DNA from: Holothuria scabra
Lineage: Eukaryota > Echinodermata > Holothuroidea > Aspidochirotida > Holothuriidae
DNA: 64,000 nt
Assembly: GCA_037179385.1 (NCBI GenBank)
Contig: CM074189.1
Location: 24,365,648-24,429,647, forward strand
Direction: 5' to 3'
Made by a program: the position numbers and the translations under genes. The notes under the pieces are model-generated. The model searched no databases and was not told the DNA's origin. It was given only the letters and a program-made list of their open reading frames with translations. Positions 13,176 through 25,934 of the stretch are shown here, in pieces (within the stretch, counting starts at the first letter, position 1; every line of letters begins with the position of its first letter).

Positions 13176-13234
13176 ATTTTTGCTTTTTTTTTTTGTTTCT
13201 CTTAGCCACTGGCTTGGTTGCCCCTTCCCTGTTG

Positions 13235-13276
13235 TTACGCGGACACTGTATCCGCCTCACTGTATCCGCGTAACCT
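13235..13276. repeat. inverted repeat, 10-bp arms
   Basis: GTTACGCGGA and TCCGCGTAAC form perfect arms around about 22 bp. The loop itself contains TGTATCCGC words. Just downstream lie a 21-bp tandem (GTAGTAAGTNACCTTA) and a second inverted pair, GCATGCAC/GTGCATGC, near 13314-13345. Confidence 0.6.
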
Positions 13277-13960
13277 GTAGTAAGTAACCTTAACTTGTAG
13301 TAAGTTACCTTATAGCATGCACCGTGTCTACGTACCGTGCATGCAGTGCAGCGGTAAGCGAAGCGTGATTGCCGACTTGCTCTACATGTGGTCAAAACGA
13401 GTTTGCCTGTGTACAAAACGTGGTATTCGAATCTTGATCAACTAACTGATCTCCCGCCCTAATTGAAGAATAGACATACCGATGATTTTCGTTAATTAAG
13501 TAAGCTGTGATCTGTGAAAAACAAGGCCTACAGGATAGCGACAAAGCAACATCACCCTGCCTTTTTTTGGCAATATATAAGCAAATGAAGCATGGGGTTT
13601 AATTCGACCTCGGAAAGTTGGGGGGGGGGGGGGGGAGTTCTACATAAAAGTTTTGAAAAAAGTGGGTATACATTTATCGTCTTCCGGGAAAGTTTCGATT
13701 GAAACCCCTTACAGTGATTCCTTGCAGGTTCGTGTAAAAGTTTAAGTTTCATGTTCAGTGACTGAGACAACATATATCCTCCCCCCCCCCCACCAAAAAG
13801 AAAGAAAATGGCTATAAACAAAGAGTTGACAGGATGAATGGACAGTTCATAAAATCGTATTGAAATTAATTATTTGACTATAATCATAATTCAGGAAATT
13901 TGTTTGTCTGAATAATTCGTCTTTGCCAGCTCTTTACAGCATTATCTGTTTGTTGCTCCT

Positions 13961-14438
13961 CAATGGCGTAGGCACGGAGAGGGTTTGGGGGTTAAAACCC
14001 CCCTGAACCAACCTTGCAATGCAAAAACACCTAAAATAGCGGGGTTTTCTCTCTATCCTTAGACCTTTCCCTCATATCGTGCTCCAAAACCCCCCATAAC
14101 ACCAAACCCCTCCCCAAAACATAATCCAGGCTATTCGCCTGCATCTCCTGAAGTTTTGATCAAGTATTAGACGTATGCATTTTTAACTAGATATTGAGAT
14201 GTTGCAGTTCCTTCTTTATTACGTGCTTTCGGCCCTGGGCAGGCGTGTAACCATGATCGTGTTATGGGGAGGGTTTTGGTGTCATGAGGAAGAGGGGGTT
14301 GGGACACAATATGAGGGAAAAGTCTAAGGATAGACATAGAGAGAAAAACCGCTAATTTAGTTCTTTTTTGCATTGCAAGGTTTGGTCATGGGTGGTCCTA
14401 ACCCCCCCCCCCCAACCCTCCGCGTGGCTACACCGCTG
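13961..14438. mobile_element. foldback MITE-like element
   Basis: The left arm (13961-14108) and right arm (about 14257-14438) are inverted copies of one another. Shared words such as CCTTGCAATGCA, ATCCTTAGAC and TTTCCCTCATAT appear reversed and complemented. The outer ends, CAATGGCGTAGGCACGG and its counterpart ending CACCGCTG, are imperfect TIRs. Long C/G runs sit inside each arm. No transposase frame and no clear target duplication were found. A half-copy lies at 22943-23047. Confidence 0.7.
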
Positions 14439-17088
14439 CCCTTGGGGAGCTAACTACTGGACTTTACCTCAGGCTTGTGAGTGGGGTCCAAGGGAAGGAA
14501 TTGTCTATCTACCCTTTGAGAACTGAATAATTGGTAACCTCAGAAGCAATCTGTAGGGGCAACATTTTGCATTATTTGAAGTTCAGCTTTGGTTCCAATA
14601 CAAACAAAAAGAAAGAAAAAGACAGAATCGTTCATGGCTCCACTGAGCCAGGGAAAAGGGTCTACGTTAAGAAGGGGAGTGTCTGTTTGGGGAATGCTTG
14701 AATATACAAGTACCCTTAGATGCATTATCAAGTGCAACGTTTAAGCATCATTTAAAGTTACTTTTATTTTCGAAGTGGCAGGAAGGTGCGGTTTCTTCCC
14801 GCAAAACTTTGATATCTTTGGTTGTATCAATTTTAAAGTTTAATTTTCATATCAGAAATCAGGTTGAAAAAGTATAAACAAACAAACTTGGTATTCCTTT
14901 TGGCAGTTGTGATATTTCAATAAGACATTCTGATTAAGCATAATCTATCAATAGAAAGTAATGTGTTCTCTTGAAAGTTCACGACCTGTGTTTTCATAAC
15001 TGCCACAAGAGAAAAATCTTGGTGAGTTTTCAGGGACTATTTTGTTGACGACACAACTTAATGAAACTCAAAACAATAGGGTTTTATCTTGCCAACTTTA
15101 CCAAAGTGACGGAAAAACAATTCAGAAGACCTGCTCTTCACAATGGAAGGGAGATGTGACAACTTTTGGCAGAATAACATGACTCTACATTATTTTCTAA
15201 CCACCCGCACCCTCGACCTTGCTATTTTTTAACCCAGTCATAGAGTGGAATCGTCCTGATGTAATGGAGACAAAGGCAAATATTTTATCTCATTTAAAAT
15301 TTTGAGTTGTTACTAATTCAGTAGTACTAATTTTTTCTTGTTATTTAAGAAAGAGTTTTTTACCCCCCAGTTGTAATAACCTGAATCCGTTTTTCCTGAC
15401 AGTTGAGTAGGTAAGTAACATGCAAAAAATATATTTTTCATGTTTAATGAGATTTGAAATATTGAAGTACCATATTTTAAACTTCAAAAATCCGGAACAC
15501 CGAAAGACAGGTTGCTTTTGTCAAGCTGAGATGAAGTAGAGAAGTACAGAAAGCTATGCCGAGCTCCCCACTGTTTGGAGTTGGCTTTCTAACGTAAAAA
15601 ATAAGGTTAAGCCTTGTCATCTAGATCTCGAAATCACATGGTACTTCTAAAAACATGTTTTGCATGAAGGTATCTATTTTCCTTGTAGGAACAGTAGGAG
15701 TTTACATTAATGAACATTTGAACTGTAGAATGTTACATGCTGAGAATGCTTTGTGCGACTACAGTTGGAGTCACAGGGCGGCAATCGAGGGGTTGTAGAT
15801 GGTATGTATGTGCCTTAGCTTAGACTATTTGTCTTCTTTTTGGTGAACATTTATTTGATCAAGACGATTAAGAAAGAACTTGCTACACTGAAGCATATGA
15901 ACACATTTTGTGCTCATCCAGGCTTGTTTAGGCTACTAATACTTACATTTTTAACATTTTTTATGATTTTGTTTCAATTCATAGACTAGGTTAGCCGAAA
16001 TCATTGCACTTAGGCCTATCGGAGAGTAAACTTCTTCACTAGCCTTTTTAAATGTAAGCTCTATAAAAAGATTGAAAGCTGACTGCAAACGACTCTACCG
16101 TTATACGCGTTGTTCATGTCAGCGATCCTCCTTTTTTGTGATAATCTCATTGCAGGTAAACAGTTTGCTTACACATAAATATATTCGCTAACAACATTGG
16201 ATACTTTACTTAATAAGCCAGTGTGGTAATTTTCAAGTCTGTACGTCATATTGTGTAAATGGAATGCCACCAAATAGGCAAAGGAATGACATATTACTGA
16301 CCTCCCCCCGGGTTAGGTGAAATTGGCATTACATTAAGTAATGATCGGTAATATTTTTCCCAACTAGCCAGTTGGGTGATTTTCAAATCAATTCATATTT
16401 GGAAATACAAAACCCCACAGAAAAGCTTGTAAAGAAACAGCTTAACCGTAATTTGTCAAAAGTAGCCAAACAGTTGGTCGGGCACATATTTCGCAATTGT
16501 CGGTCTAAAGTTGGTCAAAAAATTTTCCAACATATTAAGGGTGTTTTAGAGAAATCTGGAATAACTTTTATTGATACAATGTAGCTGAACAAAGTCCCAA
16601 AGGAAACTTATTTCTCTTTTGGGACCTTTAAAACTATACATATCCCATTTCTGATTTCAAAATCAGTAATTTGGTTTTACAATATCTACTTACCTAAGGC
16701 TTGTTTGAGTAACTATTTAGTACCTTAACAACTTGTATCCATGGCTTGTGACTTAAGCGTCAATTTACAGAACTTGCATGCATTGGGTGCTTTAAAATCA
16801 TCACCTTTTCAAAGCTCCTAAATTTTTAGCCAATATGCCTTTCATTTAGTTGTTTATATCACCGCAGGATAAAATGTTCTACAAGGACTGCAGTTAGTCT
16901 TATATCTGTACTGTACCTGTTTATATCTCACCTTACTACCGCTATCATATCAATTTCATGTTTTTAGTTATATTTGTAACTGTATTTTGTCAAAACAAAA
17001 ACTTATCAATTCAATATTTTTGTAATAAAATAGAAAGTAACTCACCCTACAACACTTAAACTCTAAAAGCAAAAGAGTGAACTCATAG
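14439..17088. other. intergenic, no supported gene
   Basis: A 70-codon frame at 16372-16584 (+) gives a Lys-rich, helix-like peptide, but it has no splice context and no recognisable family. Nothing else is supported. Confidence 0.4.
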
Positions 17089-17372
17089 CCACTCTCTAAA
17101 AGATCGAAGAGTGTGATTTTACCACTACAGTACTCATAAATACCATCCACTCAAGAAGAATTGAAATTCACTTCAAGAAGTGTGACATTTTTTCGCTCTT
17201 TAACGAGTGTCTCCAGGGATCACTCGTGGTGTCTGTAGACACTCTATGAAGAGTAAACCTTTGCTTGTTTGGAGTCAACTTCAGTCTTCATGGAATAAAT
17301 TTCCTCTGTTTTGGAGTGAACTTTATAATCGTCACCCTTCCAACGAGTAAAATTTCACTCTTTTTACTTTTG
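17089..17372. mobile_element. probable short MITE with GAGTG-type repeats
   Basis: The left end CACTCTCTAAAAG matches the inverted right end CTTTTGGAGTG. Many further GAGTG/CACTC words lie between them in both orientations. The layout matches the other CACTCTAAAA-ended elements in this window. Exact ends and a target duplication were not settled. Confidence 0.4.
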
Positions 17373-17999
17373 GAGTGTACTAAACCTTTAAGAAATACTA
17401 ATAATGTGGCAAAGATTGTTTTGTCAGCTGCTTGTAACTTAGTTTCTTGCTTAGTTATACTAAACCAATAGAAGATATTTGTTTTCATGCGTGTGGGTAA
17501 TACTCAAAAGAGAAAGAGAGAGAAAAAACTTGTCATTCATTTGCTTTGAAAACATTATCCAATAAGGTTAGGAAACGGGTTCGTTTTATCAAGCGGTAAC
17601 GAATGAATTTCTCGACTTCTTTGTTGAACCTTAAAATGGAACATTTAAGTTTTCGATGTCCAATTGATAGATCACAAATATCTGAATCTAAATGCATTTG
17701 ACTTTGATTGTGCTAAAGACCACGCTGAGGATTCTAACGGGCAGCTGTTATAACAGCTCTGGCATTCTATGAAGAGGTATTTCTAACCCTTAAATGATCC
17801 TTAGAGCAACTATACTGACTGTCTCAGTGGTACACTAATAAAGAGATAAATGGCACTGCCGCGTCTCTGAGGATGAAGTTCTCAGAATAAGGGTATTTCA
17901 AAAACATTCCAACCCCAAGGAAAAGAGGCAAGATTACGTGAAAAGTTGGGTCGTGTGGAATAACTTGAGTTATTTTTTTTCGTGAAATGCAAATCCTCC

Positions 18000-18575
18000 T
18001 TTCATTTCTTTTATCCTGGCTGTCTGCTTTAGTTCCCTTGTTTTCTTCGTCCTTCCTTCCTGTCCTTCCCTCTGTTCCTTTCCTCCTTTCCTTCTTTTCC
18101 TTCCTTTCCTAATTCTTCTTTTTCCTTCCTTTCCCGTGTTTTCTTTCTTTCCCTTTTTTCCTTTCCTCCCCTTCCTTCATTTGCTTCCTTCCTTTCTCTT
18201 TATTTCCTTCTTTTCCTTCCCTCCCTTTATTTCCTTTCTGTTTCTTTCTTATTTCTTTCTGTCCTTCTTCTCCTTCCTTTCCTTCTTTCCCTCCATTTCC
18301 TTTTCTTCTTTTCTTCCTTCCCTAATCCTTGTTCTTGCCTTCATTCCCTTCCTTTCCGTTCTTTCCTCTTTTCTTTTCTTTCTTTCGTTCCTTTTCCCCT
18401 TTTCTAGTCCTTTCCTTGTTTTTCCTGCTTCCCTTTCTTCCTCTCTTTCCCTTCCTTTTTTTGCTCCCCTTCCTTCTTTCCTTTCTTTTCCTCTTTTCAC
18501 ATTTTCACTTCCCTTCTTTCTCTTATCACTTCTTACCGTTTCGCTCTTCCTTCCCCTCCTTCCTGCTTTTTATCT
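18000..18575 (+). repeat. polypyrimidine (TTCC)n-type tract
   Basis: About 570 bp is almost pure C/T on the + strand, built from variants of CCTTCC, TTTCC and CTTTCTTT. The open frames crossing it (Phe/Ser/Leu-rich forward, Lys/Arg/Glu-rich reverse) are translation artefacts of the tract. Mirror-like purine/pyrimidine stretches can form triplex H-DNA. Confidence 0.9.
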
Positions 18576-21500
18576 TTCATAAGAAATCTTTCATTTTTCT
18601 ATCATGCGTGTCAAACAAACAGATTGCGTGTATCTCAATTAATCACTTGACATCAGCACTACTCTACCGAGCGTTTGAGCTCATGATTTGTAAAGCACGC
18701 ATGGGTTATCGTACACTTAATCTGGGTTACCAAATGAACTTAAAATCTTTTAATACGAACCTCCGTCACACCGGTCGTTCCGGCAAATAACACTAGGAAA
18801 AGAATATATCAGACACTATCCTGCACTATCAGGAACTACCGCAATATCGGACACCACCGTACGACTACTGTATCGTAACCCTCTCAAGCTTTTCGAATCC
18901 AGTAACGTTCACTTACTGCATTTGGAATCCCACAGTGGATTCAATTTGTTTGTGCACTGTGGATTCCATTTGCTGTCTGTACTTGTACAATATCCCACCT
19001 GTTTATACATGACAATCTGGTACGGTTGCTTAACTACTGTATCCATACTGATGAGCTGAGAAAATCTTTTTGAACGAAACTCGAGCAATAGCATGCGATT
19101 GCTTGTTACGTAAAATGGTCCTAGAAACACTTAAACCGCAGTCTTATGGGTTTCAAATTAAACACACCACTGAAAAGTCCCCAGCTTATTTTTGGTGGGT
19201 TATATCCTACAACATCACGCAAAGACTTTTGAAGGATTTAACCTAAAGTACCATCATGGTTTAAATTATCACAATCATTTTGGCCTGTGAACACATCACT
19301 CAGTTTTTGGATGGTCGGCCACATCTGCATAAGTTGTGCACAAACAAACTTTGCATTGTCCACTAACAGCCAGACAATTCTTGCAGCTGTGTGACAAGTT
19401 GCAAGTATTCTTGTTGAGCATACCTTTGCTTTAAATGTACAGTGTAAACATTCACAGTTACGTTCCAGTCGTACATAGACTAGTTTGAATTAACTTATAG
19501 TTACTAGCCACTGACTTGACTGCAATATTGTTGCGACGGTTTCGAGTTGACCAACTTCAATTCAAGAAAGGTTAGAATAAGGTTAGATTATACTGTTTGC
19601 ATTTATTCAAAGTTTGTTGACTTTTATTAAACAGATATAACGTTCCAGTGATATTCTATGTGCATGTCGGACATTGCACAAAAGTTGTGAACTCTAGTCT
19701 TGCCCTCTGCATTATAAATGATAACCAGCCTACTTAAACGGGCTTACACATAAACTTTGATCCAAGTCCATACTCCCATATATATGGAATATGTGCCGAC
19801 ACTATAGACAAATCCGGACAGCAAGTCACGATAAGGTGAGACACACATGTTCCACCTTCGTCTTGAAAAAAAACTTATATAAAAGCTTTCAAAATTGTTA
19901 GTTCTTTTCAATATGACTATACAGAGGAAATTCAGACTGTAAAAAGTTGTCAACTTTTTCACTTCTGAGAGATATAATACTAAACATGTGATTACTAGCC
20001 TACATCGATCCCATGACCATATAGCCGCTCACGACGGTCAAAGAAAACTTACGGTCATAAGAGACCTCATTTTGTAAGCAAAGTAAAAACCTGGTTTCTC
20101 AGTAGAAGTAACTTTTCATGTCAAAATGATCCCAAAAAACTGACGGTTTGCAGAGTTGGCAATGGATTGGGGATCTATGGAAATGAATTAATAGACTGGA
20201 ATTTCTCTGCCAAATTTATTTTATTGACTTTTCAAGGTCGCCTGTAGTTAGTGTATTTTGACACCGGATTTTTCTTCAAAACAATGAATTAAGAGAAAAT
20301 GTTATCAATAAATTCAGATTCTATGGAAAACTTATTTTTCCTTTGATGTAAATTGTTTGACGTTCAATTTTAAGGAACAATTCAACGGAAGTGGAAATGT
20401 AGGCAAAAGATCTCAAAGATGGGAATAGTGCAATCAGATTTATGACTAGGTACTTTGGATTTATGACTTTGTTTCCTGTGGGATCAATCTCCATACAGAA
20501 ATAAACTTTCGAGGCAATGACGATTTCCATTCACCTGGAACTTTAAATATTAGTGGTGTCACGTCAAAGAAGATTATGCTCGCTGACTCAAAAGCTTATT
20601 ATTAGTTGTCCTTTGGAGGTAACATGTTTAATGCAGTGGCATACTCTTGATTTTACAGACAAATGACTAAAGACGTTTATATCTCACCTAATAACATAAA
20701 GGTTTTTTGGCATGGTCCCATGTGCAAGTATCATTCAGTCAAACAATATCACCCCTCCTTTTCAGGATTTAAAAAGCCGAAAAACGACTTAAAGGTACTC
20801 TTATTTGAAACAACATGATTGAACAATGACTGCATATTTGGCTTAATTGCATCGTGAAGCAGTCCCGTGCATCAAATGAATTAAATTCGTTAGATTTGAA
20901 TTCTTTGAAGAATACCGTGAATTACTTGCCAAGAATATTTGTGTTCCAAGAATAACATAATTTGAATCCGAAACGGTCAGTATAAAAACAAAATCGACGA
21001 AAGTGTTTGTTTGAAAACCTAAGTGCGACTGGTGAAACACAAAACAAAAACGAAAAAGAGGGTCCAGCATGAAAAGGTAGAAACCAAAAATGAACACGGT
21101 CCACACGTCCTAAATGTTATAACTGACCTCTATTTCTTCGTTTTTTAAGCGTGCGTACTTTTTGCCGGTCCCAGTTTTTCATTTCTTTGTCACGTCTCCG
21201 ACTGTTGTTCGTTTTAGTTGCCGTGATTACGGCTACCGTTTATGGATAAGTTTTTTTTTTTTTTAACAAGGCGAATGGGCTTTTAAATGTGCATATCCTT
21301 GGAGGTTTGGTCTTATGGACCGAGGTGTTGGGTCACTCAGATCGGGAGGTGCACGGTTTATCTCTCCCACATACAGCGAGTTACAAATCACACGAGCGCA
21401 ATTGTAAGCTGTTAATTGTTAACTGCATTACAGGAACTGCAGTAAGGCGTTGGTTGACTGTGGAGTTGTTGACTTTGAGCCTAAAATGTGGAAGCTGTTG

Positions 21501-22940
21501 GCGTTGAGCCTAAAATGTTGACAAACTAGTTTTTCCAACAGCTGGCCATGTATTACACCTCTAACAGTTTCAGGGATAGGTAGAGGCGTCTTTGAAGGGA
21601 GTTTCTTGGTAGGACTCTACATTTTTGTAAAAATACAAAAAATACAAATTACGCGCATCAACGGTTGCTATGAAATAACCAAAACAATTGCGTAGATTGT
21701 AGATGAAGGATTTGTTCTTTTTCCGACGTTTCCGACCTGTTGGTTCCTTGAATTCTGCGTAGAGCACTAGAGAGGGCGCATGTCGGGGTACTGACATTTT
21801 TCAAAGAAGCCTAATAAATTCCCATTAAACTGAAACAATTTTGTGTCAGAACAAGTTCCGTTATACGTAGGAAGGTATCGGTCGGTGTAAGAGGATCACG
21901 CCGTTGGTCTGGGTAATGTCAACTAGCTGACAAGGCAGCATTTTGAAGAATGGATGTGAAGAGACTAGAAATATCCATGGTGCGTTAAAACGTTCACCAC
22001 ATGTAACAATAAAACAATATATTTTCCCGTTGAATTTTTAGATAAAATTACTGGTGCAGGTTATTTAAATGACCCTTCAAACGTTTATGACGAAAATCTG
22101 TTTCTATTGCAGATTGAAATGCCATACCATATGTAGTCACAGTGGGGTCATTTATTTAATGGAAAGTTTTAAGCGTACGGTATATCTCAGATTTTGTTTT
22201 TAGTTCGTTACTTAGATCATTGCTCGGAGTTGCTACCACTTGAAAATGGGATACTCGGTATTGATTATCTTCAAATTTTTGAAGGGGAATTTTTCAGAGA
22301 GAGAAATCTATTGGTCGGTTAACTAAGTATAAACGCGTTCGATTGAGATCGTGAAGTGTATGACCAATTCACCAAATGTGACAAGAATTCCAATGATATG
22401 GAGTGGTGAAACGGATGTCTCCACAAAATGGAACAGTTACAGTTTTACGTAATGTGTAGTTCGACGTTAACGTAAAACGCAACTATTTGATGAACAGGCA
22501 AATCGATCATCAAAATTACGGCAAAGCAATCTTTGTGAACAGCATTTATAAGTTTTAGTCTGGGTTGAGGCTCATATACAATAGTGACTTGCTTGTTTAT
22601 GATCTTTATCTGACATCCATCATTTTGAAATGAAGCTGTTTGAAAAGGAAAATTACCTCGAGTCGATTTCAACAGTTCATGAATTTCAATGGGACGCTCC
22701 TCACCGCACCTGTTTACCACTTCTCGAGTTCAATGGAATGTCCTATGAGTGTTGTTTAATCACATTTCGCATAGACTTTGCAAAGCAAATGTTTTCCGGA
22801 AAATGCTTATTTCACGGACGTACCTGATGGAAACGATGACTAAAGATTTGCTTCATATGCCATGTTTGTCATATATACTTTGTTAACGTAACGATTCCGG
22901 ACATGATCAAACACGTAGCTTAAGGGGGTTGTCTTTAGAG
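18576..22940. other. intergenic, no supported gene
   Basis: More than 4 kb with only short frames and no domain-like peptide, TIR pair or tandem repeat that I could support. Confidence 0.4.
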
Positions 22941-22942
22941 AA

Positions 22943-23047
22943 TCCAGTGGCGAAGCCTCCATGTCTCAACCTTGCAATGCACAAAACCCCTAAATTAACG
23001 GTTTTCCCGATCTATCCTTAGACTATTCCCTCATGTCGTGCTCCAAC
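22943..23047 (+). mobile_element. half-copy of the 13961-14438 foldback element
   Basis: CCTTGCAATGCA, the ATCCTTAGAC word and TTCCCTCATGTCGTGCTCCAA recur in the order of the left arm of the element at 13961. Only one arm is present, so this is a truncated copy. Confidence 0.65.
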
Positions 23048-23260
23048 TCTGAGAGAATGACTTGTTCATTAAACAAAACTGGATGAAGAGGTTAGTAATA
23101 CATTTGAAGAATACGACAGAGAGAAACTGCCATGAAGTGTGGTAATTTTGCAAGTGAAGAAACACTTAACTAGAGCACAACCTTACATGGGTTTTTGTGT
23201 AAATATGGGAGTCAGTGAATTTGGTAAAGCAATTTACATTGTGATTAATTTTACCTACAA

Positions 23261-24057
23261 ACTGAATTCTAAAAACAGTTGGGTAAAAAGAGATGAGCAA
23301 AATCCAAAGTTCTCAAAAGGGGTAATTACTGCCCAACAAATGGGCAATCAATCTATCCATATCTGTTGAAAATCCAAGTGCTGGTAACTAGTGTTGGGCA
23401 AGTTTAAAGTACCCAAGATTTGGGTAAAATGTAATGGACCAATCAGATAAGTAAAAGATCACTTAGGTTGTACGCTACTTATTTTAATAGTTTTCATGGT
23501 TGAATAAAACTGGCTTTGGTTAAAAAAAGCTATCGGAAGAATAACAGTAAAAATCGGGACGAAGATTTTTAAGGAGCAATGGCCGTACACAAAAAAATTC
23601 TATACTACGTAACCAATGGGACAAGAAATACGAAGTGCATGATTTGGGTTGCAACCTCAAACTACACACGGCAGTGCTTACAAAGCAAGTGCACTGTCAC
23701 TGGTACCCCAGCCATTCTTGGAGGGCAAACGATGTCAGTTGTATGGAACTTTGTTAAATCTCTCAATCTTCTTCTTGACCAAATTACATAATTATATGCC
23801 TGACAATACGAAAATCAAAACAAACACCCAACAGTACAGCTGTTGGGCAAAACTGTTGGGTCCAATTTTATCCATTTGTGGGGCACAATTTGTTGGTTGA
23901 AATGGTTGGGTAATTTCTTTTGCCCAACTTATGAGCAAACAGCTCAACCAAATAAGTTGGTCAGGTTTTTTTTACCAAACTCCGGTTAGATGGCATACGG
24001 AACGAACGGTTGGGTATTTTTTTTGCCGTGGTTGGGTAGTCTTTTTCTTTAGGGTGT
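23261..24057. mobile_element. TTGGGCAA-rich MITE, copy A
   Basis: The element opens with ATTCTAAAAACAGTTGGG and closes with TCTTTTTCTTTAGGGTGTGG, an imperfect TIR pair. Near both ends it is studded with GTTGGGCAA, TTGCCCAAC and TTGGGTA words in both orientations. Its interior matches copy B at 25113 (for example ACGAAG followed by AGAAATAC, then CTTGGAGG). No transposase frame is present, so it is non-autonomous. Confidence 0.65.
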
Positions 24058-25112
24058 GGCAGTGCATAAAAGTGCTGCAATAAGGTACATTGTCTAAGTT
24101 ACAAGCGTCAGAGGGGCTTTGTATGTTTTGAAATCAATTGAAAACCTGCATAACTTCATAACTAAACTTTTGAAAGTTAACAGGGAAATTCTGTAGAATT
24201 TTAAGATTCTCTCTGTGTTTGTCCTTTGCGTACAATTTTCTGTTACTCGTGCAAAGGTTTCTCCTATGTCAAATGGTTTATCGAAAGGTTTAATATATTT
24301 TTATACCCGCCGAATAAAAATTGCAGAAGGTATCTATTTTTCATATTTTGGCGAATACTTTGTAACTTTAACATACCTTTCACGTAATCCCAGCGTTGTT
24401 TTCAAAAAATAAGTTTTGCATCTGCATATCAAAAGTAGATCTAATTGGTTTTGAGATAACATAGCCATCACTCTGTGGGTATACATATAACTGAATAGAA
24501 ATACAACCAAAGAGCAATTGTTTGAATTTTAAATAAATGAAGACTCAAATAATTTGTTTTTAGGAAAATTTAGTTAAGAATAGGGGGTCAAAATTTGAAA
24601 TATAAAATGTTTATTGGCCGTTGAAACAGTTTTAAATTGAAGTCATCACATCGGTAACAAAAGAGACTTTTTGGTAAAATACAAGTAGTCTATCAGTACC
24701 GACAACAAATCTTGAGATGGAGTTTATTTATGTGAAAAAATATTTAGTAACATTTTCATTATAACTAATGTGTTTTAGACGTGATACAAAACACAACTCA
24801 CTGTACATTCATTAAACACAAAGAATGCTCAAGTGTAAATCTGCCACTCTTCCGCACCTGTTTATTTCCGAGCACGTAAGAGAGAAAGGGATAGACTAGT
24901 GTAGTCCAAATAACAGTCCCCTGCTTAAAGCATAGACAATGATAGGTAAATCCAATCATGTGTTTTTCACAGTGTCTATGCTCAACAATTCATTTAAAAA
25001 TGGAACGAAATGCAAGACCCGTAATTGTAATAAATTACAGGTTCAGCCTTTTTTACGCAGTTTATATGTATTGTCAAATCACAGAATTTTCAGGAAACTC
25101 TGTCACTTGCCA

Positions 25113-25934
25113 CACTCTAAAAACTGTTGGGAAAAAAGCGTTGGGCAAAATACAAAATGCCCAACATGGGCAAATTATTGCCCAAAAAATGTGTAAACAA
25201 CTGTACCCATATTGTTGGCAAATTAAGGTTGGGTAAAATCCAGGTGGTGATTAAAGGTGTTGGGCAAGTTTTAAAGTGCCCAACAGTTGGGTAAAATGAA
25301 ATTGACCAATCAGATGATTAGTTAAAGATCAGTTAAGTTTTACAGATAATTATTGCAATATAAGTGGTTCATTATAAGATCTCATTGTTGAATAAGGTTG
25401 TATTTGGTATATTAAAAGCTAACGGTAGAATAGCAGTAAAAATCTGGACGAAAGTACTTATAGAGGAATGGTTGCATTGCTACGTAATTAATCGGAGAAG
25501 AAATACAAAGTTCACGATTGATTTTGCTATTTTAAACTACACACTTCACTGTTTACTTACCAAGTGCATCGTTGTTGGTGCCCCCAACCACTCTTGGAGG
25601 ACAAACGGTGTATGTGTTAGGGTACTTTGTTAAATCTCCGGCTTATCCAAATCAAATAATTATATATCAGGGTATATTGAACTTCAAACAAGCAACCAAC
25701 ATACTGGGTAGTTTCATTGCCCAACACTATTTGCCCACAGTTTGCCCAATAGTTGGGAGGACACATATACACCCAGTGTTGGTTAAAAGTTGGTCATTCA
25801 GCAGTGCCCCAACTACTGGGTAGTTGCATTGTCCAACACCATTTGTCCAAAACTTTGCCCAATTGTTGGGAGGACATATACACACAGTGTTGGTAAAAAG
25901 TTGGGCAAATATTTGCCCAATATTTTTTAGAGTG
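25113..25934. mobile_element. TTGGGCAA-rich MITE, copy B
   Basis: The TIRs are CACTCTAAAAACTGTTGGG on the left and the inverse, CCCAATATTTTTTAGAGTG, on the right. At least a dozen TTGGGCAA/TTGCCCAA words crowd the subterminal regions. It is the same orientation and family as 23261-24057. A CA dinucleotide flanks each end, a possible 2-bp target duplication but too short to be firm. No coding capacity was found. Confidence 0.75.

Noticed and set aside
16372..16584. 70-codon Lys-rich frame
   Set aside because: Protein-like in part, but without splice context, a recognised family or a conserved neighbour.
18136..18790. Open frames of 148 and 153 codons in the polypyrimidine tract
   Set aside because: Their Phe/Ser/Leu-rich composition comes directly from CTTCC repeats; reverse frames are Lys/Arg/Glu-rich for the same reason.
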